64,000 bases of DNA, from positions 372,001 to 436,000 of the forward strand of contig VXAU01006167.1 of the NCBI GenBank assembly GCA_013399695.1, in the 5' to 3' direction. The first letter of the stretch is position 1; each line of letters starts with the position of its first letter. The notes beneath the pieces are model-generated. The model had not been told where the DNA came from and did not search any database. It was given only the letters and a program-made list of their open reading frames with translations. The DNA comes from Formicarius rufipectus (taxonomy: Eukaryota > Chordata > Aves > Passeriformes > Formicariidae). Made by a program: the position numbers and the translations under genes. Positions 35,651-48,418 of the stretch are shown here, piece by piece.

Positions 35651-37604
35651 TGTCTCTGTTTCTATGAGCTTGCAAGGACTCTTGCAGAGTGTGGTCTGGT
35701 TCATGGATCTGCAGGACAGGAGAGCTTCCTGCTGCTCCCTGGGATCCGTACCTGCAGCGGCAGACCGTGGGGAGCCTTTTGGGCTGGAGCATATTGTTAC
35801 TGCAGCTCTGCCTTCGTGAGGTTTTATGGGAAGCAGGGAGAGAACAGAACAAGCTGAAAACGCACAGGGTGTTGCTAACAGATCTCAGTGGCTTTTTATG
35901 ACTTGGCAGCCTCTGTCTGGTTATGTGCATGCTCTGCATCCCAGATTACAAATGAAGCCTCCTTTTTTTTTTTTTCTTTTTAAATCCCCCCCCTTCCCTG
36001 GTACTGAGTGAGACAAAGGGCCCCCTCCATGTGTGCCGGGCTGGCAGCTCCATTGATGCTTCCCAGCATATTCCCCGGCACCATCTAGGTTTAACTGACT
36101 GCAGTGATGGAGTGCAAGAGTGTGCATGGGGTGGCACTGCCTCTTGCCTGGGAAATGCCCCTGGGCTGGGGCTGTTTCGGCAGCTGTTTCAGTACCTACT
36201 GCCCTGTCCCTCCTTGGCTCCACAGGGAAGGGACAAGCCTGAGGTGATTCGGAGTTGCCGTTGCTAATGCTGGTAGCTCTGTGGCACAGTTTTGGGAGAG
36301 GTGTTGGATGTAGTGGGTGTAGCTGCTGTGCTGTGAGCAGCAGCCCTGTGCCCACCTGAGTGGTCTCGCTGGGAGCTGCTGGGGGCAAGGGGCTGCAGGA
36401 GGGCATTGGCTCTTGGCTGCAGCATCAGTGTAGAGAGGGACCTGTGAAATGGCAGCCCTTGCTTGCCTGTGTGTGCTGCTGGGGACAGGAAAGGATGTCC
36501 CAGCGTCCCATTCAGGTCTGACACCAGTGTCCAGTGCCCGTTGCCCCTCCTCCTGTCTCTTCTGACTCTGCCCTGGGGGGTAGATGACTTTCTTCTTCCA
36601 GCACTTCTGCAATGTCACTCACTGTCAGAGGCAGCTTAGCCATGTTCTTCTCCACTGTGGGCTCCTGTCCAGACTTCTGCTGCCACATATCCAGGAGTTT
36701 GGGAGGGCTGGGTAGGATGTGGAGGCAGCTGGCAGGAGCTGTGGAGGCTTTGCAGGTGAAAGCCTTGAGATGTCAGTGGCAGGTGATCCTGGTACCCGTT
36801 CTTCATGTAGATATAACCATGACTCCTATGCAAGTCCTCTGCAACCCAGGGCAAAGCAATTAGCATCCATGAGAGCCTAATGAATGCCTTGGCTAAGGGG
36901 ATTGTCCCTGCTTATGTTTTACCATGCATGAGGAGTAATACAGGTGATAGAAACGACTACGAGTGTGTTAAACCTGCGAGTGGGGACACTGAAATACAGC
37001 TTTTGTCATGGTCACTTGGCCGTGAGCAGCAGGGAAGCATCTCTTCCTGCTCTGGATCTCCCTGTGCTCTTCTTGCCTCCCTTTAGTGCAGACCAAGATT
37101 CAGATCCCTGGGGAGGAGTTTCTATTCTGACCTGGGATGAACCTGAGTTCCACTGAATATCCTGGCAACAGCACGGAAATAGCAACATCTTTCACTTAAC
37201 TGCCTCAAAGTCTGGGTTCCTGGCACACAATTCTGGAGGAATTCCCTCTCTAAATTAATTCCAGTGAATTAAGTGCAAAGCCTCCTAAGGGCTTCTGGGG
37301 GTGTGGGCACTTAGGGACAGTCCCAGCCTTCCAGGGAGCTGGCTGCTGAACATGGAAGACAAGGTGGTTCTCAGCAGATGCCTCTTCTCAGGACCTGCTG
37401 CTTTGTGTTTTGTCACTACATCCTGGCAGTTTCTTCCTCTCTCACTGAAATCTCACCTGCAGGTGTTGGGAAGCTTTGTTAGCACCCCTTGGGGCAACAC
37501 TGAAGGCAGGCACCATGCTGTTGTGTTTCCTAGGAACAAGCCTTTTGGAGGGAGCTTCCCCCTTGGCCTGGCCACGACTCAGAAGTTATGCTGAATTTCT
37601 GGGT

Positions 37605-38205
37605 TGCAATGAAGTGGGAAAGAACCTCAAGCACGGTCACCTAGAGCAGATTGCCCAGGATCATGTCCACGTGGGTTTTGAGTATCTGCAGGGATAGAGA
37701 ATCCACAATCTCTCTGGGCAGCTTGTTCCAGTCACTTAGTTCTCTTCATAGTGAAAAAGTTTATTCCTATGTAAAAGCAGAGCTTGTCTTACTGCAGTTT
37801 GTGCCCATTGCCTCTTGTCCAGTCACTGGCTGCCACAGAGAAGAGATTGGCTCTGCCTTTTTCCTGCACTGTCAGGTATTCAATGCATTGATCAGATCTG
37901 TTTTGAGCCTCTTTCAACTAGACTGAGCAGTCTCAGCTCTCCCAGCTTCTCTCCCTTAGTCACCTTTGCTGGATTCGCTCCAGCAAGTCCATGTCCCCTG
38001 CCCGGGGGGCACAACACAGGATGTGTCTCACGAGGACTGTGCAAAGGGAACAGGTCACCTCCACAACCTGCTGGCTTTGCTTAACACAGCTCAGGAGGCT
38101 GTTGACCCCTTTTTTGGAAGAGCACACACCTGGATCAGAGTCAGCTTGGTGTCCACCAGGTCCCTTGGGGCTTTCCCTACCGAGCTGCTTCCCAGCCAGG
38201 AATGG
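37605..38205 (-). repeat. Longer CR1 LINE fragment of an older subfamily
   Basis: The antisense CR1 pattern runs from the 3' region (GGGATAGAGAATCCACAATC, TCTGGGCAGCTTGTTCCAGT) into the ORF2 coding part (CTGGATTCGCTCCAGCAAGT, CAGCTTGGTGTCCACCAGGT). It reaches further into ORF2 than the other copies. The reading frame is broken and no protein is expected. Confidence 0.88.
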
Positions 38206-38769
38206 AGTGCAGGGCTTGGTGTTTGCCATGAAGCTGAACTGCATGCTATTCCTCTGCCTGTTTCTCCAGCTGCTGAAATCCCTCTGGATGGCAGCACAGC
38301 CCTCTGCTTTAGCAGTCTGTGGTTTATAGTATCTCTGAGCATGGTTCGGTGCAGCGTGCAGGCAGTGAAACTTCTGATATTCAGTGCTCATTTGCACTCA
38401 CATCCTTTCCCTCCCGTGGAATAATTCAACCTGTTCCCCTTTCCCAGGCAGCCCTTTGTGATTCTGGTGAGGGGGCTGTCTGCTGGCTGGGAGGATTACT
38501 TTGTGGGAGAGGTGTTTTCCACCCTCTCCACTGTGTACAGTTAATGTTATTTACTACTCTCAGTTTCTAAGGTGTAGTACATCCTACTGCCCCCGCCCCA
38601 TAGTACTTGCATTTTAGAGATGATGGGGTAATAAGTTAATTCAGAGTGGAATTCAGGTACCTCAGGTGGTATCTAGTTCAATTAGACAATTGCTTATTTT
38701 TAATTTAACTCAGCATTTTGTGTTTTAAAAGACAGAGGATGTCTCATTGCACACTCACAAAATGGCATT

Positions 38770-38972
38770 TTCTTGACTGTGAGAGTGGGCAGGCCCTGGC
38801 ACAGGTTGCCTAGAGAAGCTGTGGCTGCCCCATCCCTGGAAGTGTTCAAGGCCAAGTTGGACAGGGCTTGGAGCAACCTGGGATAGTCACAGGTGACTCT
38901 TCCTGTGGCAGGGGGTTGGAATGAGATGGTCTTCGATGTTCCTTCCTAAGCAAACCACTCTAGGATTCTGTA
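38770..38972 (+). repeat. CR1 LINE 3' fragment
   Basis: The blocks GGCACAGGTTGCCTAGAGAA, GCTGTGGCTGCCCCATCCCT and GGAAGTGTTCAAGGCCAAGT are present, and the end (CCACTCTAGGATTCTGTAA) is a decayed CR1 terminus. Confidence 0.9.
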
Positions 38973-41574
38973 AAATGCTAGGAAGGTCACTGAAGCTGTA
39001 CTAAAGCAGCTTTCAAAATGGGACTCTTGGTTTCCCAAAGTGATACATTGAGATCTTTCTTAGAAATGCAGAGAGGAGAGATGCTTTTCTTGTCTCTACT
39101 TTTTCATGCGCAATGGGAAAGGCCACTCTGATCCTTCAGCACAAGATTATGAGTGTTTAGGTCACTCAAAACACGTTGCTGTTGTTTGGCTGGTTTGGGG
39201 CTGGTGCTACACACTCCAGACAAGGATCTTGCTTTTTAACTGGGGAAAATGTGCTGGTGCTTATGCCCAGCTGTGGGGAAAGGAGGCCATTGTGGCAGTG
39301 TCCTTCCCAAAACACACCTGAAAGAGCTGGTGTTTTCTTGCCTTTCATGGATGATTCTAACCAGCTGTGTGAGGGTTATCTGGTGGGAAGTAGCTTTCCT
39401 GCAAGCTTGGAGCATGGCATCGTGGTGGATGATGCTGTAATAAAGCACACATCTCCATGAGCTCTGATTCAAAAACCAAGGCATTTATTTGTCATCAGAG
39501 AAGCTTCACAGGGGTGACTTTTTTTCCCCACTGCAACTCATGAGACAGTAAACCAGTATCTGATATGCTGTAACTCCTTTCTGTGTGTTTGCCTGTGTGA
39601 AAATAAGCCTAAAAATTCTTCAATGAACTTTTTCCCATTGAGGAATCACAGAAGTTGTGCTCTGCTGGGGCTGGGCGAGGGTGTTTGCCTTCGCAGAGGC
39701 TGCTGAGCTGATGACTCCCTGTTGACGCAGCAAGGGGGATGGTTTTTTCGCACCTCCCAGCACTGAGTAGCTTTTGGAGAGAGGTTTTGCTCTTTGGCCT
39801 TTTCTCTTTCACAGGTTTGGAAGATGGGAGCAGCATCTCCTTCCTGGCTGCACTCCAGGGATGGGGCTTCTCTGGCTGTCTTGAGCATCAGCTGCTCAGT
39901 GCAAGTTCAGACTTGCTGGAAAAATTTTTTCAACAGCTCCATCTTCTTCTGGCGCTTGTCCTGACAATGTAATTTTGTCAAAGCCACCCTGTTTGCCAGG
40001 AGGTTGCTTTGGAGAAAGCTGAGACTGGGAGTTTGGCTTCATTAGGGTGGGGATGGAGTCAGTGAGTTTCTGGTCCAGCTTTCTTTTTATTCCTGTGGTA
40101 TTTCCAGCCCAAAGGTAAAAGGGAAGCTCCTCTGTTGTCCCTCTCACTGGTACCATGTGTTTTGCTGTGTTTATCTGACTTGAGCCTTGCAGGGCAGGCA
40201 GAGGATCAGAGAAAGCACTGGATGGTCCTCAGGCATGGACCTGCCTCTTGTGGGGGTGGAGAGGAGATCTAAGGGATAAAAATTTTCCTGCTGGCTTTGG
40301 CAGGAGCCTAGTCCTGCTGCGCCAGAGGGGTCATGAGGATGCTGAAGGAGAAAGAGGGATTTCTTCTGCTTTGGGTAGTGTAGCAGTTGAAAAAATACTT
40401 TTCAAAATCCTTCTGCAACCTTTTGACAGGCTAGAAAGAAGCTTCCTCCTGTTGGCTCTCTATGCATGGCCCTGGGGATGTTTTTCTGAGTTTCTTCCCA
40501 CACACATGTGAAGTTTGGCGGCTTGGTGTTTGGCTCTTGTGGGGCTTTGATGGCAAGAAGGGGAATATCCCTCTGGAGCTTGGGCTTTTTCCCTTCCTCC
40601 TTTCCATGCTCTCCCTTTATCCATTCTGCCCAGTCCTGGTCTTTTGGGCAGGGTAACTTTCAAATACTCTTTTTTTTTTTTTTGTTATTCCCCATTGGAT
40701 CCTCTCAAGTGAGCCTCTTTTAGAAGTGCATTGCCCAAAACTGGACCCATCTGAGATGGAGGAGGATGGAGAGGTGTGATCTGGCTTCCTGCCGGCTCGG
40801 TTAGTATGAGGCTGGGATGCTCCACAGCTTTTGGCTGAGGGGAGAGGTTGTGCAGAGGGATTTGGGGGTTGGAAGCAGGGATGGAAATTCACTTTAATCT
40901 GATGGAAAAGCAGGGGAAGGCGGATGGCTGTTCTGAGAGGTGGGATTGCTGCACGCCTGCCCAGAGCAGCCAGGATGTGACTGGAAATGCTAATTAGAGC
41001 CCAACTTGCAAGGCTAAATAAAGCAGCAGGGCACTCCAGGCAATTTATTAATGGATAATTATTTCAGACTCTTTAGTTGAGCCATAAAGACTCCTGGCCT
41101 AAAGCATAGAGTTAGGCCAAGAAAAGCTGTATCATCAGGATCACTCCGAGTGGGGTGTTTAGGTAGGAAATTGGAGAGCAGGCAACAGCAGGCTGAGGGT
41201 CCTTCCCTGCTGTGTGGCATCACTGCAGCCAGCACTGGGGCAGAGCAATGCTGACTCTCATCTGCAGTGGTTTAGGGGTGATGGGGTCTCACCTGCCTCT
41301 GCTTGAGGTGCCAGCAACTCCTTTGTGCTTGTTCAGGTGGTGTATGTACCCACAAAGGGTGCTGTTGGTTTGGGTCTCCTGTTTTTGGGCAGTACAAAGC
41401 CCTGAGCAGCCTGTGGCAGGTGTGTGCAGGCAGTGAGCTTCACAGTGACAGAGTGAGACTGAGCATCAAAACTAACTCTTGTGAGTTTTGTGGTGCTGGA
41501 TGCATATCCCTAATATCCATAAATGCCCAAGTTTCTTGGCTGCCCTTTAAGCCTCTTCCAACCTGACATAATCT

Positions 41575-41700
41575 CAAGACCAGGTTGGGTGAGGCTCTGA
41601 GCAACCTGATTGTCCTGAAGATGTCCCTGCTCGTGGCATGGACTGGACTAAGGTGACCTTTATAGGTCCCTTCCAACGCAATCCATTCTGTGGTTCCACA
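41575..41700 (+). repeat. CR1 LINE 3' fragment, short
   Basis: It starts at CAAGACCAGGTTGGGTGAGG and ends at AATCCATTCTGTGGTTCCA. Only the last 125 bases or so of CR1 are present. Confidence 0.85.
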
Positions 41701-43574
41701 GTTTGGTTACTGAATCTTCCTTTGATTCAAGGTGCAACATCCTTCTGCTTTATCAATAATGCTGATGTGTGAGCCACTCCACTCCCACAGCAATGCAGTG
41801 TTGGGGGACATCCAGCTTGAAAGTTCCATGGTGTGTTTGGGCACTTTTGGTGGCTTCAAGAGGTATGTGATGAATTTAGCTTGGGGTTCATGGATCCCAG
41901 GGCACTGTGGGTGGTGGTAAGCCTTGAATCTTGGGCCACCTAAGCAGGACCTGGTGCTAGGCTGTAGTGCTGGCATCTTGTCATGCCTGCCCTGTGCTGA
42001 AAAACACTCGTGGAAGGAAAGGATAAAAAGCAGATTATGCACAGCTCATGAACCCTATTCTGACATCCCACCTGACTTGCAGAGACACTTTTACTGTGTC
42101 TCCCCTTTGCTTGCACAGAAGGATGTCACAACAGATCAGCCACTGGGAAGCATCTGCTTGTAGGGGAGGATGAAAAGGGGTGGAGGCTCACAGGTTTTCC
42201 TCCAGGCTCTGCCCAGAGCTCCCTAAAATGCCGTGACTAATGCATGTCTTCAGCCCTGACATGTCACCCCTAGGGAAACTGGAGGCTGGTGGGCCATTGT
42301 GGGTTTGAGAATCCTGAGTGGGACCTGCTGTGAACTACAATCATGTCTGTGTGGCATTTTGCTTCAGGTTTGTGTTGTGTTTTACTTGGCAGTTGAGAAC
42401 TTTTAAAAATGGGGCTAAAGATGCTGCAGGTTGGATTTTCCTAAGCCAACACTTGCAGAGAGGTTACGAGAAGGGATCCTTGGGGTGGGAATGCAAGGTG
42501 TGCTGCAGCTGGGGTCTTGGGAAAGGTCTGCAGGGGGAAGGCTGGGTGAGAGCTCCTATGGCACTCCTCCTTCTGCACCTCCACCACCTGCAAAAGTTGG
42601 TTGCAGGGGAGGTACTACGACCAAAATCTCAGTTTCCAGAAGGTTATTGCTGCATCTCAGCAAAGAGAGATTTACAAGATCGTTTTCCTATTGATTTTAA
42701 AGATGCCAAGGCTGGATGTTGGACTCGCGGGTCTTGGTAATTAAAAGCAGCAGTGTTTATGGACACGGGGGTGTTTTATGGCAGTGTGCAACCAGTTACG
42801 CTTTGTTTCTCTGCCACTGCTGCTGTGTGGTACCTGATGTGGCTGCTGCAGACCAGTGACTGGGAGGAGGCTGGTGGAGTAGTGGCAATCACTTAAATCT
42901 GGAGGCAGAGTTGATAGCTTGCTGTGAGCTTTGCTGGCTCTCATTAGTTCTTCCAGCCGTCCGATTCCCCGGTGAATAAATTACAGTGCTGACCCTGCAA
43001 CGTCAGCCCTTTGGGTCAGTGTTGGGAATGTGTCCAGGGTTTGTGATGTTGCTCGTCTTTGTTAGTGCTGGGGAAGGCATGTCCTAGTGAGATGAGCAGC
43101 ACTGTGAGCTGGGTGAGGTTGTTATGGAAAAGAGTAGGCAGATGGCAGAGAGGGGAAAAACTCACCCTGGTTTGGGTGCAAGCTGCCTTGCTGTGCTGTT
43201 GGCAGGAGAGATGCCAAAAGGGCTGTTGTGGCCTGTGCCACAGCTGCCAACATCTGCACAAGTGAACATCAGGCAGACACGGGTGTGGTACCCTCCTCTG
43301 GAGATGCCATCCTGGAGCTGCTTGGACCTTCTCCACCCGCATCTCTGGGTGAGCTGCACCAACCTGGGAATTCTGTGCTCATCTCAGCAAGACTTCCCCT
43401 TTGAAAATGGGAAGAACATCCTCTTCCTAATCCAGCAGGTAATGACTCTCTTCCTGGAAAAAAACCCCTGCATTCCTGCATGGTTATAAACATGTTTCTG
43501 AGTCACAGGTTCTCAGACCCAACTTGAAATGTGGCCAGAGCACCACCATAGATGATTCTCATTTGATCTTTCTT

Positions 43575-43593
43575 TTTTTTTTTTTTTTTTTTT
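43575..43593. repeat. Poly-T tract
   Basis: A run of about 20 T bases precedes the CR1 cluster at 43.75 kb. Similar runs occur at 26557-26575, 35963-35975, 40670-40683, 46449-46464 and 49360-49377. Confidence 0.9.
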
Positions 43594-43753
43594 AACTCGC
43601 ATAGCCATATTTCAAAAATAAATTCAAATCAGGATGCCAAAAACCACTTTTCTAAGATGAGTGCAGTCCACCACAGCTCCTGGGAATATCAATCATGGAA
43701 AGGGAACCCGTCCCTCATCTCTAAACCCTGCCTGGGCTGCATTAGAAACACAG

Positions 43754-44108
43754 AACGGTTTGGGTTTGATGAAGGCACCTTAAAGATCATTTAGCTCCAA
43801 ACCCTTGCCATGGGCAGGGCCACCTTCCACTAGACCAGGGGCTCAGAGTCCCATGCAACCTGGTCTTGAACAGGGATGGGGCAAACCACAACTTCTCTGG
43901 GCAACCTGTGCCAGGGCCTCACCACCCTCGCAGGGAAGAATTTCTTCACAATATCCAATCAAACTCTGCCCTCTGTCTGTTTGAAGCCATTTTCCCTTGC
44001 CCTGTCACCCCAACGCTTGTCCAAATTCCCTCTCCAGCTATCTTAGAGCCCCTCTAGGCATTGGAAAGGGCTCTCAGCTCTCACTGGAGCCTTCCCCTCT
44101 CCAGGCTA
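43754..44108 (-). repeat. CR1 LINE fragment
   Basis: Reverse-complement CR1 shown by the blocks CCATGGGCAGGGCCACCTTC, TCACCACCCTCGCAGGGAAG and GCCCTGTCACCCCAACGCTT. A small deletion in the CTTGAACAGGGATGGGG block has removed the usual ACTTCC. Confidence 0.92.
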
Positions 44109-44159
44109 CACAAACCCACCTCGGACATTCTTCAGGGACTTGTCCCCTGCCTGGTGCTC

Positions 44160-44540
44160 TCCCCGAGCCGGAGGAGCAGCCTCTGCCTTTCTGAGAAACC
44201 CTTGGCAGAGGATACTTTTAACTTCTAGTGTTTTTGAGTGCCTGTACCCAGCAGTGAGAGATCTCGGCGTGCCTGGGCTGCTCCAGGGGCTGTGCAAAGG
44301 GATGCGGTAACTGCGTGGGGAGTTTGCATCTGCTTCCAAGCATCCTGCGGGAAGTGGGTCAGGCGGGGGAAGCCCAGACGAAGCTCTGGCTGCCGTCTGA
44401 GGCTGGGAGGGTGTGCAGGGAGGGGACAGCTGCCACTAGATGGCAATGCCGGAGCGGCGAGCGATGGGAGACTCGGGCTCACCCGGGAAGGGGCAGCCCG
44501 TCGTCTCCGGTGGTGGCATGGCTGGGAGAGGTGGGGTGAA
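44160..44540. promoter_or_regulatory. Small CpG-rich patch between two CR1 copies
   Basis: About 380 bases contain many CpGs (for example around 44258-44275, 44344-44385 and 44450-44515), flanked on both sides by minus-strand CR1. It includes a CTCF-like core. There is no coding exon with splice sites that I can defend. It could be a regulatory element or the remains of a promoter. Confidence 0.5.
44433..44446 (+). promoter_or_regulatory. CTCF-like binding motif
   Basis: CCACTAGATGGCAA fits the vertebrate CTCF core (CCASYAGRKGGCRS) at 13 of 14 positions. It lies in unique CpG-rich sequence, which makes it the better of the two CTCF-like matches noticed in the window. Confidence 0.55.
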
Positions 44541-44580
44541 AGGAAAGGAGGGGGCTTGGGTGGCAATATCAGCGTAGGAA

Positions 44581-44995
44581 TAATAGAATCATGGAAACAT
44601 TTAAGTTGGAAAAACCATCTAAGATCATTAAGTCCAGTTGTTAACTCGGCACTGACAAGCCCACCTCTCAACCATGTCCCCGGGTGCCATATCTATACTT
44701 CTTATAAATCTCTCCAGGGATGGTGACTCCACCACTTCCCTGGGCAGCCTGTTCCAGGGCTTGATAACCCTTCTGATGAAGACATTTTTCTTAATATCCA
44801 ATCTGAACCTCCTCTGGTGCAACTGAAGCCATTTCCTCTTGTGATGTTGCTGGTTGCCTGAGAGAAGAGACCAACTCCCACCTGGCTACAGCCTCCCTTC
44901 AGGTAGTTGTAGAGAGTGAGAAGGTCCCTCCTGAGCCTCCTTTTCTCCAGACTGAACACTCCCCAACCCCCTCAGCTGCTCTCCACAGGCTTGTA
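44581..44995 (-). repeat. CR1 LINE fragment with intact 3' terminus
   Basis: It begins with ATAGAATCATGGAAACATTT, the reverse complement of the CR1 end. It continues through TCTCTCCAGGGATGGTGACT and TCCCTGGGCAGCCTGTTCCA into ORF2 (CCTTTTCTCCAGACTGAACA). The minus frame 44702-44959 carries MFSLEKRRLRRDL, a CR1 reverse-transcriptase C-terminal signature. Confidence 0.94.
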
Positions 44996-47129
44996 TTTCA
45001 GACTGCAGGAGTGTTAGCCTGTCTCTGCAAAACCAAATGCATCCCCAGTGCTTTCCTGTCCTGGCACCCACTGTTCCCCATCTTCTTGGATTTCCTTTAT
45101 TCACAAAAACCCAAACAACCCTATATATCTGGCTTTGAATCCCTGTGCCTTGTTGAATCATGTAGGCATCAGCCACCCTTCTTCCTGACTCACTGATCCC
45201 AGCTCACTGGGTGAGGGTCAAGATGAGAACAGCAATAAACATCCTGGGAAACCGAGCTTGCATCTCTTGGCATAGCCAGAGACTTTTTTTTTCCCCTTTT
45301 GGCTTTCAATCTTCTTTTAAGGAGCTGCTTTCTCATAAATATCCCATTCTTTAGTACCATATGAGCAGGAGAGAGGCTTCCATCGGGATCATCCTGGGCT
45401 CTGCTCCGCAGTAGCAAACGTAGAGTGGAGGTGAGAGCCAACCCCGAGTTCAGGGGATAGCCCACTGCCCCAGCAGAAGTGTCTGGGTAAGGTGTGCATC
45501 CCTGCTTCCAGGGGCCAGGAGGAGGAAGGCTGCCCTTTGCTCTGAGCCAGGCAGGGGATGCAGAGACAGTGCTGGGTCCATCCTTCTCAACCTCTGGGTA
45601 CCACGCAGAGCCCTGAGCATTTAGGCTGGGTGGGGTCTTGCCGTGCAGGCTTTTAGGGGGTGGGAGAGGTGTTGAGCGGCTGGGAGAAGGCAAAGCAGGA
45701 GCTCTGTAGGGCTGAGAATCTGTTCCTGGTAATCAGCCCAGCCTCGGGTTTAATTAACAGTGACTTAAGGGTTGAAAGGTGGGAAGAGTGGCGTTGTTCC
45801 TGGTGCTGTGTTGGTGGTGAGGAGGAGGAGGCAAAGGGGATGAACCACAAATCATAATTGATTCATTTAGGGCAGTGTCTTGCCTGGACTGAATCAAAGG
45901 GACTGTAATTAGTTGGTTGCTGGTGTGGCCACCTCACTGCCTGTTCTTAGTGGAATGAAAGTCCAGTGTCACTCTCTGACTGACTGGTGGCCTGGGAAAC
46001 AATTTGGGAGGGATCTACCCACCCCTGTTCCACTCTGTGCTGCAGCGTGGTGGTGACATAGCTGGGGACTTGTTGAAACACCCCAAAACTACACCCTTTT
46101 TGGTTATAAGGCTAATTGGAGGCACAGAGTCAAGTAAGGATGCAGCAGATAGGTATTGTGGTGGGCTGTTGTGTCTGATGATGGGGCAATGATCCCACAA
46201 TCCTTTTTGCAAGCACTCTTCTGTTATCTTGCTGAGGAGGGACCTGATCTTTCCTCTTCTTCACCCAGGCAGCCCAGGGGCTCCTGACAATGCACTCATG
46301 AGAGCTTGGGATAAAAAGCACTCTGTGGCCTTTGGTCACAGTAGTGCCTGCAGGGTGCAGAGGTCCTTGGTGAAGAGCTGCTAGGCTGCACCAAGGGAGA
46401 AGCCCCTGCCCAAATGATTTGTATGATTAATGGCTTCAGTTTTTATTCTTTTTTTTTTTTTTTTCCCCGATTTGAATGCCTCAGGTGTTCATGGCTGCCC
46501 CACAGCAGGTGTGAGGGACACGGCAGCAGCCACTGTGTTTGCAGAGCAGATTGGTGGAGTTGTGGATGGAGGAAGAGCATCTAGGGGTTGCAGGGTGTCT
46601 TGTGATGCCACCTGTGGGTGCTCTGCTTGTGGCAAAGGCCCTGGGGAGCTCTTTGGCCTCAGAGTTCACTGGGAGGGATGGGGTTATTCTCTGTGTGAAC
46701 AGCTCCACAGGGTGTGCTGAGCAGCAAGGTTGTGCCCTGCCTGGTGGGTACAGAGGACTTGGGGATATCTCAGGAACTCTGTGTATGCCAGGAGGACAGG
46801 GTGGGTTCCCCAAAGCTGGGTGGGCAGGCAATCCCTGCACAGGGGCACACCCCAGCCCAGGGGACTCTGGGCATCCCTGGGTGACCTTGGCACATGCAGT
46901 AGTGCAGCACCAGCAGTGTCCCCAGTCCTCTGCCCATAGTGGTTTGCCTGGGGGAGGTGGAGCAGAGTCGGAGACCCCCACCCAGTCCCTCCTCCCCGTG
47001 GCAGCAGCTGCAGGGACACATCCAGCCGGGGCTGTTTACACCTCTCCGATGAGCTGCTGCTGCTTCTGGCCAACATCATGTGTCAAACAGAAAATACCGA
47101 GGTGGTGGTGGGGGTGTGTGTGTAAAGAA

Positions 47130-48418
47130 GGCTGATCTGTATGCGAGTGAACAGGAGGGCTCTCCCCAGGCACCCGCTGGCATCGGGGCGGCTCCAGCGG
47201 AGAGCCAGGAGCCTCGAAGTGTCTCAGGGATAGGAGGAGGACAGTGCATGTGTCTGGAGGAGATGGCTCGGTGCGGGCTGAGATGGGGTGTGGGCGATGC
47301 AGGCAGGGGAAGCGCCCCTTCTCCCTCAGTTTAGCCACTCACCTAGGAGCACCCGTGTGCTGGAAAGCCTTCTGCAGCCAGGGCGGGGGGTGTGGGTGTG
47401 CTTCTGGCAGGGTGAGGGCTCCCCCATTGCCTTTGTTCCCTTCAGACCCACCCCTCGACTCTGGTTTTTCCTTTGCGGCAGCTCCCGTGCTTGCCAAAAG
47501 AACGCACTGGATGGAGTGAGAGAGCGAGCCGGGCGTGTTGTGCGTGTGTGTGCGCTTGTGTGCGCCTGTGTTGCCACTGACTTCATTAAAGCGAGCTGTC
47601 CCCGAGCTGCAGAGGCGCGGCAGCCTTTAATTTCGTAGCCCGGCTCCTGCGGGAAGCCGACGTCGCCTTACGCGCTCCTGCCCTGGCAGCGAGGGGCTGA
47701 GCATCCCTGGTGCCTGTCTGGGGGCTCTGCCCTCCATCCCTGCCCACTGCCCCAAGGGAGCCGGCAGATGGGTGGTCGGGCTCCCGCAGGATGCTGAAGA
47801 TGGAGTCGGGAGGAAGGAGTTGGACACTTGGCTCCAACTAAGCTGGACCACGCTGCAACCTGTTCCCCCTGCCTCGGCTGCCGCGCTGGGTGCTGTACCG
47901 AATTGTGTCTTCCTTTGCGATGGGGTGGATGAAAGGACTTGGATCCCAGCCCTTTCTCTGCCTGATCTGTGCTTGCCTTGTAGCGGGGGGGTTAAAAGGG
48001 GCTGGTTTGGGCTTGCAGGCAGAGTGGTGGGAAGGATGTGGCTGGGTTTAACCCCTTGCATCGTGGTGGAAGGTGCTTAGGGACTGAGCCGCTGCGGCCT
48101 CTGCCGAGCACGAAGGAGGGTTTGCTGCCCTCCCTGCTGCTGGGGTGGCTGTTCTGGGGGAGGTGGAGGCAGCGGGGCTGCCCCCCAGGCCGTGCCGGGG
48201 GCACTAAGCTGGTGCCGTGCCTTGCCGCCTCTCCTCCGCGCGGGTCCCTGATCCCCTGGAGGGATGGAGGAGAGACGGAGCTGAGCGTTACCCGGAGAGG
48301 AGGAGGGGGCTGTGGTTGGGACTGCGCCCCGCAACCCCCTCCCTCTTCTCTCCCACCCCCCACCTCCCCCCGCCGCCTCGGTGCTGCTGCTTTGGCTCAC
48401 CTGTGTGTTTTCTTCCAG
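47130..48418 (+). promoter_or_regulatory. CACNA1E: CpG island, probable proximal CACNA1E promoter and 5' UTR
   Basis: This is the most CpG-dense region of the window, strongest at about 47450-47700 (around 28 CpGs in 360 bases by eye) with a second peak at 48060-48350. It ends at the canonical start codon. I see no TATA box at a convincing place, which is usual for CpG-island promoters of neuronal genes. A GT/GC-alternating run is at 47536-47572. Transcripts starting here would read straight into the exon with the ATG at 48420 and give the standard N-terminus. Confidence 0.7.

Larger units (their letters stand above)
32040..48418 (+). other. CACNA1E: Probable intron between the 31.6-kb exon and the canonical start exon
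   Basis: The interval begins with GTAAGT and ends with a TTTTCTTCCAG acceptor, giving a phase-2 intron if the two exons are joined. It contains no other exon that I can support. It is filled with CR1 copies, an AT-rich block with repeated homeobox-type cores near 33.28 kb, a small CpG-rich patch at 44.2-44.5 kb and a large CpG island at its 3' end. The CpG island implies that some transcripts start inside this interval. Confidence 0.55.

Noticed and set aside
40665..40760. Possible CR1 scrap (AGTGCATTGCCCAAAACTGG)
   Set aside because: Only about 30 bases resemble CR1 ORF2, which is too little to separate from chance next to a poly-T run.
47536..47572. Alternating GT/GC run as a Z-DNA element
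   Set aside because: The alternation is short and interrupted. It is noted as part of the CpG island rather than as a separate feature.
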